Notes under the pieces: generated by a model
Databases searched by the model: none
Seen by the model: the letters and a program-made list of their open reading frames with translations, nothing else
What the model was told of the DNA's origin: nothing
NCBI GenBank assembly: GCA_965656535.1
Contig: CBFHKX010000002.1
Coordinates: 248,001 to 312,000 of the forward strand
Length of the DNA stretch: 64,000 nt
Direction of reading: 5' to 3'
Source: Lishizhenia sp965656535
GTDB taxonomy: Bacteria > Bacteroidota > Bacteroidia > Flavobacteriales_D > Crocinitomicaceae
Position numbers and translations under genes: made by a program
Shown: in pieces, positions 45,296-53,580 of the stretch
Numbering within the stretch: the first letter of the stretch is position 1
How the letters are laid out: the number at the start of each line of letters is the position of its first letter

Positions 45296-45703
45296 CTATT
45301 CAGAATAAACTTGTTCAACATCTCTTGTCTTCGCGTCTAAAATACTTTGTTTTTTACAATAACCAAATAATGCTAAGCTCACAACAAGCAACATAAAGAG
45401 TAACACGAAATAACGAAAAAAATTGTTTTTGATTAAAAAATTTCGGTGTGCAGCTTCTGTATTAAAGTTAATTTGCTGCACTTTTTTATAGTCTCTTTTA
45501 TAAATACCATACAGATAGAATGTGCGTGTCCTTGGTTTCTCTTCGCCTTTTTCAAACCAGATATTTTGCGCCATTAATTCGCGCTCAAATGTTTCTGCTC
45601 TTGTTATGTCTGCAAATCGAAAAACTATATAGTCTGGGTTTGTAGGGTGTTGCACATAATTAACCAGTCCTAAATCCGTTAAATGTTCTACTCCTGAATC
45701 CAT
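45296..45703 (-). CDS. Small single-span membrane protein
   Basis: 135 residues. An alpha/beta N-terminal part of about 90 residues (VEHLTDLGLVNYVQHP, ITRAETFERELMAQNIWF) is followed by one membrane helix at about 94-113 (FVLLFMLLVVSLALFGYC). It overlaps the nitroreductase stop by 16 bases, so it is co-transcribed and probably coupled. The family is not recognised. Confidence 0.7.
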   Translation of the reverse strand: MDSGVEHLTDLGLVNYVQHPTNPDYIVFRFADITRAETFERELMAQNIWFEKGEEKPRTRTFYLYGIYKRDYKKVQQINFNTEAAHRNFLIKNNFFRYFVLLFMLLVVSLALFGYCKKQSILDAKTRDVEQVYSE

Positions 45704-46275
45704 TCTGTTACGTATTCTATAGGTTTGCGTTGTCCTTTAGGCCAGTCGGTTGATGGATAACCGATGTAGAAAAAACCAAGGCACTTGTCTTTTTCTCCTA
45801 ATCCTAAAAACTCGTTGGTATCGGTTAAACTCATAAATTTGGGTGTAGACCAGAAACCACCTAATCCGTATGCTGTACAAGTCAAATACATGTTTTGTAC
45901 AGCACAAGCAACGGCCATTACTTCTTCAATTTCAGGAATTTTTTCAGAGGCTTGTCTTTCCATACATACTGCAATTATCGCAGATGCTGCTGCAGGCCTA
46001 TTTTGCATGCGAGCACGTTTTATATCTGTTTGTCTTTCTTTTGGAATGTGCGTTACGTACATTTCCTCTAAGAAGTTGGCAAGTTTTTGTTTGCCTTCGT
46101 CCATGAAAACTTTGAAACGCCAAGGTTGGGTCATACCGTGGTTCGGAGCCCAAATAGCACTGTTTAAAATGGTGTCTATTTGCTCTTTATGTACTTTTCT
46201 ATCGCTATAAAATTCTGGATAGATTGTTCTTCTATCTTTAATGAGGGCCGTAATCTCGCTTAAATTGTATTTCAT
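45688..46275 (-). CDS. Nitroreductase-family flavoprotein
   Basis: 195 residues. N-terminal ITALIKDRRTIYPEFYSDRK and the FMN-binding APNHGMTQPWRFKV segment, with the late GLGEKDKCLGFFYIGYP strand, define the nitroreductase fold. It works as a FMN dimer reducing nitro compounds, quinones or similar, using NAD(P)H. The length is typical. A small membrane protein is encoded in overlap with its end. Confidence 0.92.
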   Translation of the reverse strand: MKYNLSEITALIKDRRTIYPEFYSDRKVHKEQIDTILNSAIWAPNHGMTQPWRFKVFMDEGKQKLANFLEEMYVTHIPKERQTDIKRARMQNRPAAASAIIAVCMERQASEKIPEIEEVMAVACAVQNMYLTCTAYGLGGFWSTPKFMSLTDTNEFLGLGEKDKCLGFFYIGYPSTDWPKGQRKPIEYVTEWIQE

Positions 46276-46369
46276 ATCACTCCGTTTGTTGGCGAAGTTA
46301 ATTAGAATTTGATGATAATTTTATCTACTAGCGTATAAATTAATAGAGTTGTCAACTGAAAATAATAAA

Positions 46370-46399
46370 AAAGTCGGACCAAATAAATGATCCGACTTT
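46370..46399 (-). terminator. Terminator after the SPT-like gene
   Basis: AAAGTCGGA and TCCGACTTT form a perfect 9-pair stem, with a T-run on the minus strand, 33 bases beyond the stop of the gene ending at 46432. Confidence 0.75.
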
Positions 46400-46431
46400 A
46401 ACAAGTATAAATTTAACAATGAACTAATTCA

Positions 46432-47703
46432 TTATCCTTTTGTATCCACTTCAACAGCAGCTAATTCTTCGGCTTTATAATCACCATTGTCTAGCTTTGC
46501 TTTAACCTTTATAAAGGTTTCGATTGTGTAGTGTACATCTTCTAATGTATGTACAGCAGTTGGAATCAAACGTAGCATAATTACGTCTTTAGGTACAACT
46601 GGATAGATTACAATAGAACAGAAAATATTGTAGTTTTCTCTTAAATCGAAGGTCATGTTAGTCGCTTCTGCGAGATTTCCTTGTAAAAATACCGGAGTAA
46701 CACAAGAATTAGTAACACCTATATTAAAACCAGCTTCTACTAAACCTTTCTGAAGTGTAGAAGCAACTTTCCATAAATTTTCTTTGTGTTCTGGTTGCGT
46801 TCTTAGTAATTCTAATCTTTTTCTAGCTCCAACAACTAAAGGCATTGGTAAAGATTTAGCAAACATTTGAGAACGCATATTGTAGCGCATGTACTCAATG
46901 ATGTGTTCTTTAGCACAAATAAAAGCACCAATAGATGCCATTGATTTAGCAAAAGTTCCAAAAAGAACATCTATTTCGTCATGCACGCCTTGCTCTTCTC
47001 CAGCTCCTTTTCCTGTAGCTCCAACGGTTCCAAATCCATGGGCGTCGTCTACGAAAAGTCTAAAGTCATATTTACCAGATTTTCTAAACTCAACAATTTC
47101 TTTGAGCTTACCTTGATCTCCAGCCATACCGAAAACACCTTCGGTAATTACTAGGATTCCACCTCCAGATTGGTCAGCTAGTTTAGTAGCTCTTTCCATC
47201 TGCTTGTCAAAACTCGCCATGTCATTGTGTTGAAATACTAAACGTTTTCCAACATGCAAACGCATACCGTCTAAAATACAAGCATGAGATTCACTGTCAT
47301 AAACAATGATATCGTTTCTATCTACTAAACAGTCAATAGAAGAAACCATTCCTTGATAACCAAAGTTAAGTAATATCGTATCTTCAGCACCCATAAATTC
47401 TGACAATTCAGCTTCGAGCGCTTCGTGCTCTGAAGTTTGACCTGTCATCATTCTAGATCCCATAGGATAAGCCATTCCCCAATCTGCAGCAGCCTCAGCA
47501 TCAGCCTTACGTACTTCAGGGTGGTTCGCTAAACCTAAATAATTGTTCACTGACCAAACTAAACACTCCTTTCCTCTAAAGATCATCTTATTACCGATTT
47601 CTCCTTCTAGTTTTGGGAATGTAAAGTATCCGTGAACACCTTTTGCGAATTGACCGATTGGTCCTCTATTCTTTTTTATTTTGTCAAATATGTCTTGAGC
47701 CAT
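46432..47703 (-). CDS. Serine-palmitoyltransferase-like PLP enzyme
   Basis: 423 residues. Alpha-oxoamine synthase family: LNFGYQGMVSSIDCL, VDDAHGFG with Asp 219-220 and His 222, and the PLP lysine K253 in GTFAKSMASIGAF. The length and the N-terminal extension (RGPIGQFAKGVHGYFTFPKL) fit the Bacteroidota serine palmitoyltransferase or cysteate acyltransferase group rather than BioF or Kbl. It condenses an amino acid with an acyl-CoA/ACP to give a 3-keto long-chain base for sphingolipids or sulfonolipids (capnoids). It has an exact -7 box and a strong terminator, so it is monocistronic. Confidence 0.88.
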   Translation of the reverse strand: MAQDIFDKIKKNRGPIGQFAKGVHGYFTFPKLEGEIGNKMIFRGKECLVWSVNNYLGLANHPEVRKADAEAAADWGMAYPMGSRMMTGQTSEHEALEAELSEFMGAEDTILLNFGYQGMVSSIDCLVDRNDIIVYDSESHACILDGMRLHVGKRLVFQHNDMASFDKQMERATKLADQSGGGILVITEGVFGMAGDQGKLKEIVEFRKSGKYDFRLFVDDAHGFGTVGATGKGAGEEQGVHDEIDVLFGTFAKSMASIGAFICAKEHIIEYMRYNMRSQMFAKSLPMPLVVGARKRLELLRTQPEHKENLWKVASTLQKGLVEAGFNIGVTNSCVTPVFLQGNLAEATNMTFDLRENYNIFCSIVIYPVVPKDVIMLRLIPTAVHTLEDVHYTIETFIKVKAKLDNGDYKAEELAAVEVDTKG

Positions 47704-47750
47704 AAATGTTTATTTTCTCTATGTGTTTTGTACACTGAGGGTTTCGGTTA

Positions 47751-47758
47751 CAAAGATA
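47751..47758 (-). promoter_or_regulatory. -7 box TATCTTTG for the SPT-like gene
   Basis: Exact TAnnTTTG match on the minus strand, 47 bases before the ATG at 47703. Confidence 0.55.
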
Positions 47759-47903
47759 ATCTAAAAAATTAGTCCCTAAAGAAAACCACGGCTTTTATTT
47801 AACCGTGAAATGTTAAGAAACTAGATTAAATAGTGCACTCTAGCGTAAAATAAAGGACTTTTACATTACAAGAAGAAACGATGATTTGTCGTTCAAATAC
47901 CGT

Positions 47904-48914
47904 TTAAATAATATTTACTTCTCGCTCCAATTGAACATTGAACTTCTCCCAGACATCCTTTAAAATGGCTGTACTCAGAGCGTAAATTTCTTTTCCTGTA
48001 GCTCCACCATAATTGACTAATACAAGTGCTTGTTTTGCATGCACACCGTAATTGTCTAGTCTTTTTCCTTTCCATCCTGCTTTTTCTATAAGCCAACCTG
48101 CTGCTAATTTTACTTGGTTGTTTGGTGCAGGGTAATTCGGAGCATCTGGATAGGCTTGTAATATCGTTGCAGCTACTTCTTGTTTTACTACAGGGTTTTT
48201 AAAAAAGCTTCCTGCATTACCTATTTCTTTTGGATTAGGAAGTTTACTTTCCCGAATGGCAATAACAGCATCGCTTACATCTTTGATTGTCGGATTTACA
48301 ATTCTCTTTGCCTGTAACTCCGATTCAATTGCGCCATAATGTGTTTTTAGTGTATGCTTTTCTTTAGTTAAAGTATACGTAACTGAAGTAATAATTGCCT
48401 TGTTTTTTAATTCATGCTTAAAAATACTTTCTCTGTACCCAAAATTACATTCTTCTTTATTGAAACGTTGAAGTTTATTCTTTTCGATTAAAAAAGCATC
48501 TAACGAAACAAAAATATCTTTAATTTCTACTCCGTAAGCACCGATGTTTTGCATAGGAGAAGCTCCAACACTGCCAGGTATAAGTGATAGGTTTTCTACA
48601 CCTCCGTAGCCATTTTCAATGCAAAACATTACAAATTGATGCCAGTTGGTTCCAGCTCCAACTTTAAGATGAATGCTTTCTTCGTTTTCAAAAATAGGAG
48701 TTATACCTTGAATTGAATTTTTTAAAACGGTTCCTTTAAAATTGCGCGTAAGCAATATGTTACTGCCACCGCCTAAAACAAGGAAATTGCCTTTAAAGAC
48801 ATTAGAAAGTGATCCCAGTTCCTTCGCGTTTTCAAATACGATTAACTCGTCTGCTAAGCTGTCTATTGCAAAAGTAGTGTGCTCTTTTAAATTTATGTTT
48901 TTGAATCTCTTCAT
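47904..48914 (-). CDS. murB: UDP-N-acetylenolpyruvoylglucosamine reductase
   Basis: 336 residues from the ATG at 48914. The longer in-frame start at 48935 would lie upstream of the predicted transcript. FAD-binding VLGGGSNILL, then ENLSLIPGSVGASPMQNIGAYG, and the FGYRESIFK and GNAGSFFKNP segments place it as a type I MurB (with the YGAIE insertion). It reduces enolpyruvyl-UDP-GlcNAc to UDP-MurNAc, a committed step of peptidoglycan synthesis. Confidence 0.96.
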   Translation of the reverse strand: MKRFKNINLKEHTTFAIDSLADELIVFENAKELGSLSNVFKGNFLVLGGGSNILLTRNFKGTVLKNSIQGITPIFENEESIHLKVGAGTNWHQFVMFCIENGYGGVENLSLIPGSVGASPMQNIGAYGVEIKDIFVSLDAFLIEKNKLQRFNKEECNFGYRESIFKHELKNKAIITSVTYTLTKEKHTLKTHYGAIESELQAKRIVNPTIKDVSDAVIAIRESKLPNPKEIGNAGSFFKNPVVKQEVAATILQAYPDAPNYPAPNNQVKLAAGWLIEKAGWKGKRLDNYGVHAKQALVLVNYGGATGKEIYALSTAILKDVWEKFNVQLEREVNII

Positions 48915-48922
48915 TTCAATTA

Positions 48923-48930
48923 CAAAACTA
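48923..48930 (-). promoter_or_regulatory. -7 box TAGTTTTG that fixes the murB start
   Basis: Exact TAnnTTTG match on the minus strand, 8 bases before the ATG at 48914, so transcription would begin at about the start codon. The alternative start at 48935 lies upstream of this box. Confidence 0.5.
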
Positions 48931-49025
48931 AGCAATACTAATTTTCATGCTACTCCTAAATTGCTTGTTTATTAAAATAAAAATGTTCGTAGCATACATT
49001 AAGCAATTCTTTTGACGTTAATTGG

Positions 49026-49055
49026 TTTGCTTTAATTTTCAAAAAACTAACTTTG
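49026..49055 (+). promoter_or_regulatory. Complete TTTG-N18-TAACTTTG promoter of the menaquinone genes
   Basis: TTTG at 49026-49029, an 18-base spacer, then TAACTTTG at 49048-49055. This is the best full match to the Bacteroidota -33/-7 consensus in the window. It ends 3 bases before the ATG at 49059. Confidence 0.7.
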
Positions 49056-49058
49056 TGT

Positions 49059-49481
49059 ATGCTTAAAAAAGTGGAATTAGAGAAGGTAAATGCACTCAGT
49101 AGAAATACGCTGATGGAACAGCTTGGAATTGAATGTGTAGAGATTGGTGAAGATTACGTAGTAAGTACAATGCCAGTTGACCACAGGACGCATCAACCTA
49201 TGGGGTTACTGCATGGTGGTGCCAGCGCTGCATTAATAGAGTCTATCGGTTCTATGGGAAGCGTTCTTCTTATTGATCCAGAAAAAGAAGTTCCTGTTGG
49301 TTTAGAGATAAACGCTAATCATGTTGGAGGAGTAAAATCAGGTAAAGTAAAAGCAATTGGTAAGGTAGTGCATGCAGGAAAAAAAACACATGTTTGGCAA
49401 GTTGATATTTTTGAAATGTCCACCAACAAATTGATCTGTACAGGTCGTTTAACCGTTATGATAATACCCAGAAAAGCGTAA
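49059..49481 (+). CDS. Hotdog-fold thioesterase (MenI/PaaI-like)
   Basis: 140 residues from the ATG at 49059. The catalytic hotdog motif reads THQPMGLLHGGASAALIESIGSMG (split here as HGGAS then E in LIESIG). This subfamily hydrolyses 1,4-dihydroxy-2-naphthoyl-CoA or phenylacetyl-type thioesters. The stop overlaps the next start by one base (TAATG), and the next gene is an isochorismate synthase, which makes a menaquinone role for this protein likely. A TTG at 49053 lies inside the -7 box and cannot be used. Confidence 0.9.
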   Translation: MLKKVELEKVNALSRNTLMEQLGIECVEIGEDYVVSTMPVDHRTHQPMGLLHGGASAALIESIGSMGSVLLIDPEKEVPVGLEINANHVGGVKSGKVKAIGKVVHAGKKTHVWQVDIFEMSTNKLICTGRLTVMIIPRKA

Positions 49482-50452
49482 TGGAGACCGTTCTTTTTAG
49501 ATTGCCCGGAACAGCTGTTCAAAAATTAGAAGGGACATGGGAAATAACAACATTTTCTAAGATAAAAGAAGACAGATTTTTTGTGACCAGTTTTTCGAAA
49601 GACAAGTGTTTTCAGTTTCAAGCTGAAAAAGTTACAGAACATATTACCGTTTCGAATTTTGCAGACTCAAATATTTACGCAGAAAGCAAAGAAGAGTATG
49701 TCAAACGACTTGTAAATTTTCGAGATAAGTTTAAGGAGAAAGGAATTAAAAAAGCCATTTACTCGCGCGTAATTCAAACGCCATTTGATAAAAAAGCAGA
49801 AGATTTATTTGATGAACTTTGTACAGCCTATCCCACAGCTTTCGTTTACTTGATTTCTTCAAAGTTTTTCGGTACTTGGGTAGGAGCAACGCCAGAAACA
49901 CTGCTTTCTTATAAAAACGGAGCTTTCTCAACGATGTCTTTGGCAGGAACAAAGAAAGAAGTTAGTACAGAGTGGACCAATAAAGAAATCGAAGAGCAAG
50001 AATTTGTTACCGAGTTTATTAAAGCAGAGTTGAAAAAAATGGAGGTAACTAATTTAGTTATTTCTCCAACACATACAACGTATACTGGATCTGTCTATCA
50101 CCTAAAAACAGACCTTTCTTTTCAAACAGGAATAGAAAGGTGGAACAATGTAGCTAATGCTCTGCATCCAACACCTGCAGTATGCGGAATTCCGAGAGAC
50201 AAAGCCTACAATCATATTTTAGAATCAGAAAAGCACAACAGAGAATTTTATGCAGGTATAATTGGTTTTCAAAAAGAAAATGAACTTCAAGCCTTTGTAA
50301 ATTTAAGGTGCTTACAAGTGCACGAAAATGTAGTTTCACTTTACGTAGGAGGAGGAATTACAGCCCAGTCTAAACCAGAAGCAGAGTTTCTAGAAACTAC
50401 AAATAAGGCCCAAACTTTATTAAAGGTGATTAACCAGTTAAATCAATTTTAA
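49481..50452 (+). CDS. menF: Isochorismate synthase
   Basis: 323 residues, a compact chorismate-binding enzyme. Diagnostic segments: VIQTPFDKKAEDLF, GTWVGATPETLLSY, STMSLAGTKK, HPTPAVCGIPRDKA and LRCLQVHENVVSLYVGGGI with the conserved catalytic and metal ligands. It converts chorismate to isochorismate at the entry of menaquinone synthesis. It is shorter at the N-terminus than E. coli MenF (about 430 residues), as in many Bacteroidota. Co-translated with the thioesterase gene. Confidence 0.92.
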   Translation: METVLFRLPGTAVQKLEGTWEITTFSKIKEDRFFVTSFSKDKCFQFQAEKVTEHITVSNFADSNIYAESKEEYVKRLVNFRDKFKEKGIKKAIYSRVIQTPFDKKAEDLFDELCTAYPTAFVYLISSKFFGTWVGATPETLLSYKNGAFSTMSLAGTKKEVSTEWTNKEIEEQEFVTEFIKAELKKMEVTNLVISPTHTTYTGSVYHLKTDLSFQTGIERWNNVANALHPTPAVCGIPRDKAYNHILESEKHNREFYAGIIGFQKENELQAFVNLRCLQVHENVVSLYVGGGITAQSKPEAEFLETTNKAQTLLKVINQLNQF

Positions 50453-50525
50453 TAGCTTAACTTTTGGTTCGCTTTTGCATAGGCAAACAATTGATATTTG
50501 TCATCTTTTAGAAATAAGAAAAAAC

Positions 50526-50533
50526 TATCTTTG
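50526..50533 (+). promoter_or_regulatory. -7 box TATCTTTG for trhO-lgt
   Basis: Exact TAnnTTTG match 31 bases before the ATG at 50565. Confidence 0.55.
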
Positions 50534-50564
50534 CACTTTTAGAAACACTTAAAATATACATAGC

Positions 50565-51641
50565 ATGCAACTGTGGAATAAATTGAGCAAAGAAGAATTA
50601 GTTCAAAAACTAAACGAAAGCGGACATGAGTTCGTTACTATTTCGTTTTATAAGTATCATCAAATAGAAAACCCTCAATTGTTTAGAGACCATCTTTTTC
50701 AAATGTGGTCAGCAATTGATGTAGTAGGTAGAATTTATGTAGCCCATGAGGGAATTAATGCACAAATGTCTGTTCCAATTGTCAATTTCGAGCGCTTCAG
50801 AAATGAATTGTTTGAAGTATCTTTTTTAAACAATGTGAGGTTAAATATTGCAGTTGAAGATGCAGATGTTGACCATCCTTTTTTGAAATTAAAAGTAAAG
50901 GTTAGAGAGAAAATTTTGGCAGATGGTTTGGACGATTCTAGTTTTAATCCTTCTAATACAGGAAAACACTTAACAGTAGAAGAGTTTAATGCACTTACCG
51001 ATCAAGATGATACTATTTTAATTGATATGCGTAACCACTACGAAACAGAAGTAGGTCATTTCGAAGGTGCGATAACACCAGATGTCGATACGTTTAGAGA
51101 ATCTTTACCAATTATAGAAGACGAAATTCTAAAGGGCAACGAAGATAAGAATATTGTAATGTACTGCACAGGAGGTATACGTTGTGAAAAAGCTTCTGCT
51201 TGGTTTAAACACAGAGGATTTGAAAATGTACATCAATTAGAAGGTGGAATTATAAAATACGCAAATGACGCCAAAGATAAAGGTGAAAAAAATAAATTTA
51301 TAGGAAAGAATTTTGTGTTTGATGAGCGCAGAGGTGAGCGCATTTCAGAAGATGTAATTGCGCAATGTCATCAATGCGGAGAACCAGCAGACGTGCATAC
51401 CAATTGTGTAAATGATGCGTGTCATTTGCTCTTTATTCAATGTGCATCTTGTCAAGAAAAATACGAAAACTGTTGCTCTCTAGAATGTCAAGAAATTACA
51501 CATTTACCAGAGGAAGAGCAGAAAGAATTAAGAAAGGGACTAGAAAATTCAAACAAGATTTTTAAAAAAGGACGATCCGAAAAGCTAAAATTCAAAAAGA
51601 ACAACGAAAAACCATTATCTTTCCAAAAAGAAAATGTTTAA
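50565..51641 (+). CDS. trhO: tRNA uridine(34) hydroxylase (TrhO/UPF0176)
   Basis: 358 residues. An N-terminal acylphosphatase-like domain (about 18-105, GRIYVAHEGINAQMSVP) is followed by a rhodanese domain with catalytic C201 in MYCTGGIRCEKA. The C-terminus has a cysteine-rich cluster (CHQCGEP, CASCQEKYENCCSLEC) that may bind metal. TrhO performs oxygen-dependent 5-hydroxyuridine formation in tRNA. It is followed 12 bases later by lgt. Confidence 0.93.
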   Translation: MQLWNKLSKEELVQKLNESGHEFVTISFYKYHQIENPQLFRDHLFQMWSAIDVVGRIYVAHEGINAQMSVPIVNFERFRNELFEVSFLNNVRLNIAVEDADVDHPFLKLKVKVREKILADGLDDSSFNPSNTGKHLTVEEFNALTDQDDTILIDMRNHYETEVGHFEGAITPDVDTFRESLPIIEDEILKGNEDKNIVMYCTGGIRCEKASAWFKHRGFENVHQLEGGIIKYANDAKDKGEKNKFIGKNFVFDERRGERISEDVIAQCHQCGEPADVHTNCVNDACHLLFIQCASCQEKYENCCSLECQEITHLPEEEQKELRKGLENSNKIFKKGRSEKLKFKKNNEKPLSFQKENV

Positions 51642-51653
51642 ACTGAAAAGAGA

Positions 51654-52478
51654 GTGAATTTAGCAATTAATTGGACCGTTGACGCACAGCTTATTGACGG
51701 ATGGAGCACACCTAACTTGTACGGATTACTTTTTGTTACAGGATTAGCCTTAGGTTTTGTTGTGGTAAAAAGAATGTTTAAGGCAGAGAATATTTCTGAA
51801 GCTTGGCTGGATAAGCTCTTAATGTACATGGTGCTTTCAACTATTATTGGTGCCCGACTTGGACATTGCTTGTTCTATGATCCAGCATATTATTTAAGTA
51901 ATCCTTTAGAAATCTTAAAAGTTTGGGAAGGAGGACTCGCTAGCCATGGTGGTGCAATTGCCATTATCATAGCCTTATACATCTATTCTAAAAAAGTGTC
52001 AAAAAAACACGTGTTTTGGATTTTAGATAAAGTGGTAGCTCCGGTTGCAGTAGCAGGAATATTTATACGACTAGGTAACTTAGTTAACCACGAAATTGTA
52101 GGTGTTCCTTCTGACGTTTCTTGGGCTTTTATTTTTAATAATGAAAGTAGAGATCTAATGATAGATGGGAAACATGTTCCACGACATCCAGCACAATTAT
52201 ATGAGGCCATTGCCTATTTTTTTATTGCTATTTTCTTACTTTATGTGTACTGGAAAACTACAGCCAAAGAGAAGCTTGGAATGATGTTTTCACTTTTTTT
52301 AATAACCATTTTCACAGCCCGATTTTTGATCGAATTTGTCAAAGTTGGTCAGGCAGAAAGAGATGCTGGACTCATTTTAAATACAGGTCAATGGTTAAGT
52401 ATTCCTTTTGTTTTGGTGGGTATAATTGTGTTGATTTGGACGCTAAAAAAGTCTAAAAACATGAAACCAACCGATTAA
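51654..52478 (+). CDS. lgt: Prolipoprotein diacylglyceryl transferase
   Basis: 274 residues starting with GTG, the only start giving the family N-terminus. Seven membrane helices. The essential H98-G-G in GGLASHGGAI, R139 and the signature GNLVNHEIVG at 141-150 are present. It attaches diacylglycerol to lipobox cysteines of every prolipoprotein, including at least eight encoded in this window. Co-transcribed with trhO. Confidence 0.96.
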   Translation: MNLAINWTVDAQLIDGWSTPNLYGLLFVTGLALGFVVVKRMFKAENISEAWLDKLLMYMVLSTIIGARLGHCLFYDPAYYLSNPLEILKVWEGGLASHGGAIAIIIALYIYSKKVSKKHVFWILDKVVAPVAVAGIFIRLGNLVNHEIVGVPSDVSWAFIFNNESRDLMIDGKHVPRHPAQLYEAIAYFFIAIFLLYVYWKTTAKEKLGMMFSLFLITIFTARFLIEFVKVGQAERDAGLILNTGQWLSIPFVLVGIIVLIWTLKKSKNMKPTD

Positions 52479-52567
52479 CACTAATATCCGAACTCAAGTG
52501 CCATACGTTTAAGTTAATTTTTGTTTACTTTATTGCTTTGTTTACAAAGAGAACCGCATTTAATCTA

Positions 52568-52575
52568 TAACTTTG
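52568..52575 (+). promoter_or_regulatory. -7 box TAACTTTG for the NPD and M16 genes
   Basis: Exact TAnnTTTG match 54 bases before the ATG at 52630. With no intergenic space later, it would drive three genes. Confidence 0.5.
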
Positions 52576-52629
52576 TTTAGAGTATCTAGTAAAGTAGATA
52601 TGCGAATAAAATACAAAAGTGAATAAGAA

Positions 52630-53580
52630 ATGAACAAGATTACACAGCTATTTGGCATAGAGTATCCATTAATCCAAGCCGGAATGATTTGGTGTTCAGG
52701 TTGGGAGCTTGCTTCAGCCGTTTCGAATGCAGGAGGTTTAGGGATTATTGGTTCTGGGAGTATGTATCCGGAAATTTTAGAAGAACACGTAATAAAGTGC
52801 AAAGAAGCTTCAAATAAGCCGTTTGCCGTTAATTTACCTATGCTTTATCCAGATATTGATAAGCACATTGCAACCATTATCAAGCACAAAGTTCCCATTG
52901 TATTTACTTCTGCTGGAAACCCCAAAACTTGGACAAAGCACTTGAAAGAGCATGGAATTAAAGTGGTCCATGTAGTTTCTAGCGTAAAATTTGCCTTAAA
53001 AGCAGAGCAAGCTGGTGTAGATGCCATTGTAGCCGAAGGGTTTGAGGCTGGTGGTCATAATGGAAAAGACGAAACAACTACCTTTTGTTTAATTCCTATG
53101 GTAAAAGAAGCGATAACTATTCCTTTAATTGCTGCTGGAGGTATTGGCACTGGGAAAGGAATGTTAGCAGCGATGAATTTAGGAGCGGATGCCGTTCAAA
53201 TTGGATCTAGGTTTGTTGCAACTCCTGAGAGTTCAGCACATCAAAATTTTAAAAATACAGTAGTTGAAGCAAAAGAAGGAGATACGATGCTTACGTTGAA
53301 AGAACTTACTCCAGTGCGCTTGCTTAAAAACGCTTTTTTTAATCAAGTTGCCGATGCATATGCCAATAAAAAAACAGTTGAAGATTTAAAAAAACTATTA
53401 GGTAGAGGAAGAGCCAAAAAAGGAATGTTTGAAGGTGATTTAACCGAAGGCGAACTAGAGATTGGTCAAATTGCTGGTCTAATCCACGAAGTAAAACCCG
53501 CGCAAGAAGTTGTTGCCGAAATCATATCAGAATATAAAACTGCTCGAACAGCACAAAACGAAGAAAAATTTACATTTTAA
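52630..53580 (+). CDS. NPD-family FMN enzyme (nitronate monooxygenase/FabK-like)
   Basis: 316 residues, a TIM barrel. GIEYPLIQAGM and NAGGLGIIG open the barrel, VAEGFEAGGHNG carries the catalytic His, and AGGIGTGKGM with GADAVQIGSRF binds FMN phosphate. The EAGGH form is shared by nitronate monooxygenases and the FabK-type enoyl-ACP reductase II, and I cannot separate these. The stop is directly followed by the M16 gene with no gap, so the three genes downstream form a unit. Confidence 0.9.
   Translation: MNKITQLFGIEYPLIQAGMIWCSGWELASAVSNAGGLGIIGSGSMYPEILEEHVIKCKEASNKPFAVNLPMLYPDIDKHIATIIKHKVPIVFTSAGNPKTWTKHLKEHGIKVVHVVSSVKFALKAEQAGVDAIVAEGFEAGGHNGKDETTTFCLIPMVKEAITIPLIAAGGIGTGKGMLAAMNLGADAVQIGSRFVATPESSAHQNFKNTVVEAKEGDTMLTLKELTPVRLLKNAFFNQVADAYANKKTVEDLKKLLGRGRAKKGMFEGDLTEGELEIGQIAGLIHEVKPAQEVVAEIISEYKTARTAQNEEKFTF

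Noticed and set aside
45785..46210. 141-codon open frame on the plus strand antisense to the nitroreductase gene
   Set aside because: It is a shadow of a clear nitroreductase with recognised motifs, has no promoter-like box or plausible start context, and its predicted product is Cys- and Ser-rich without a fold.
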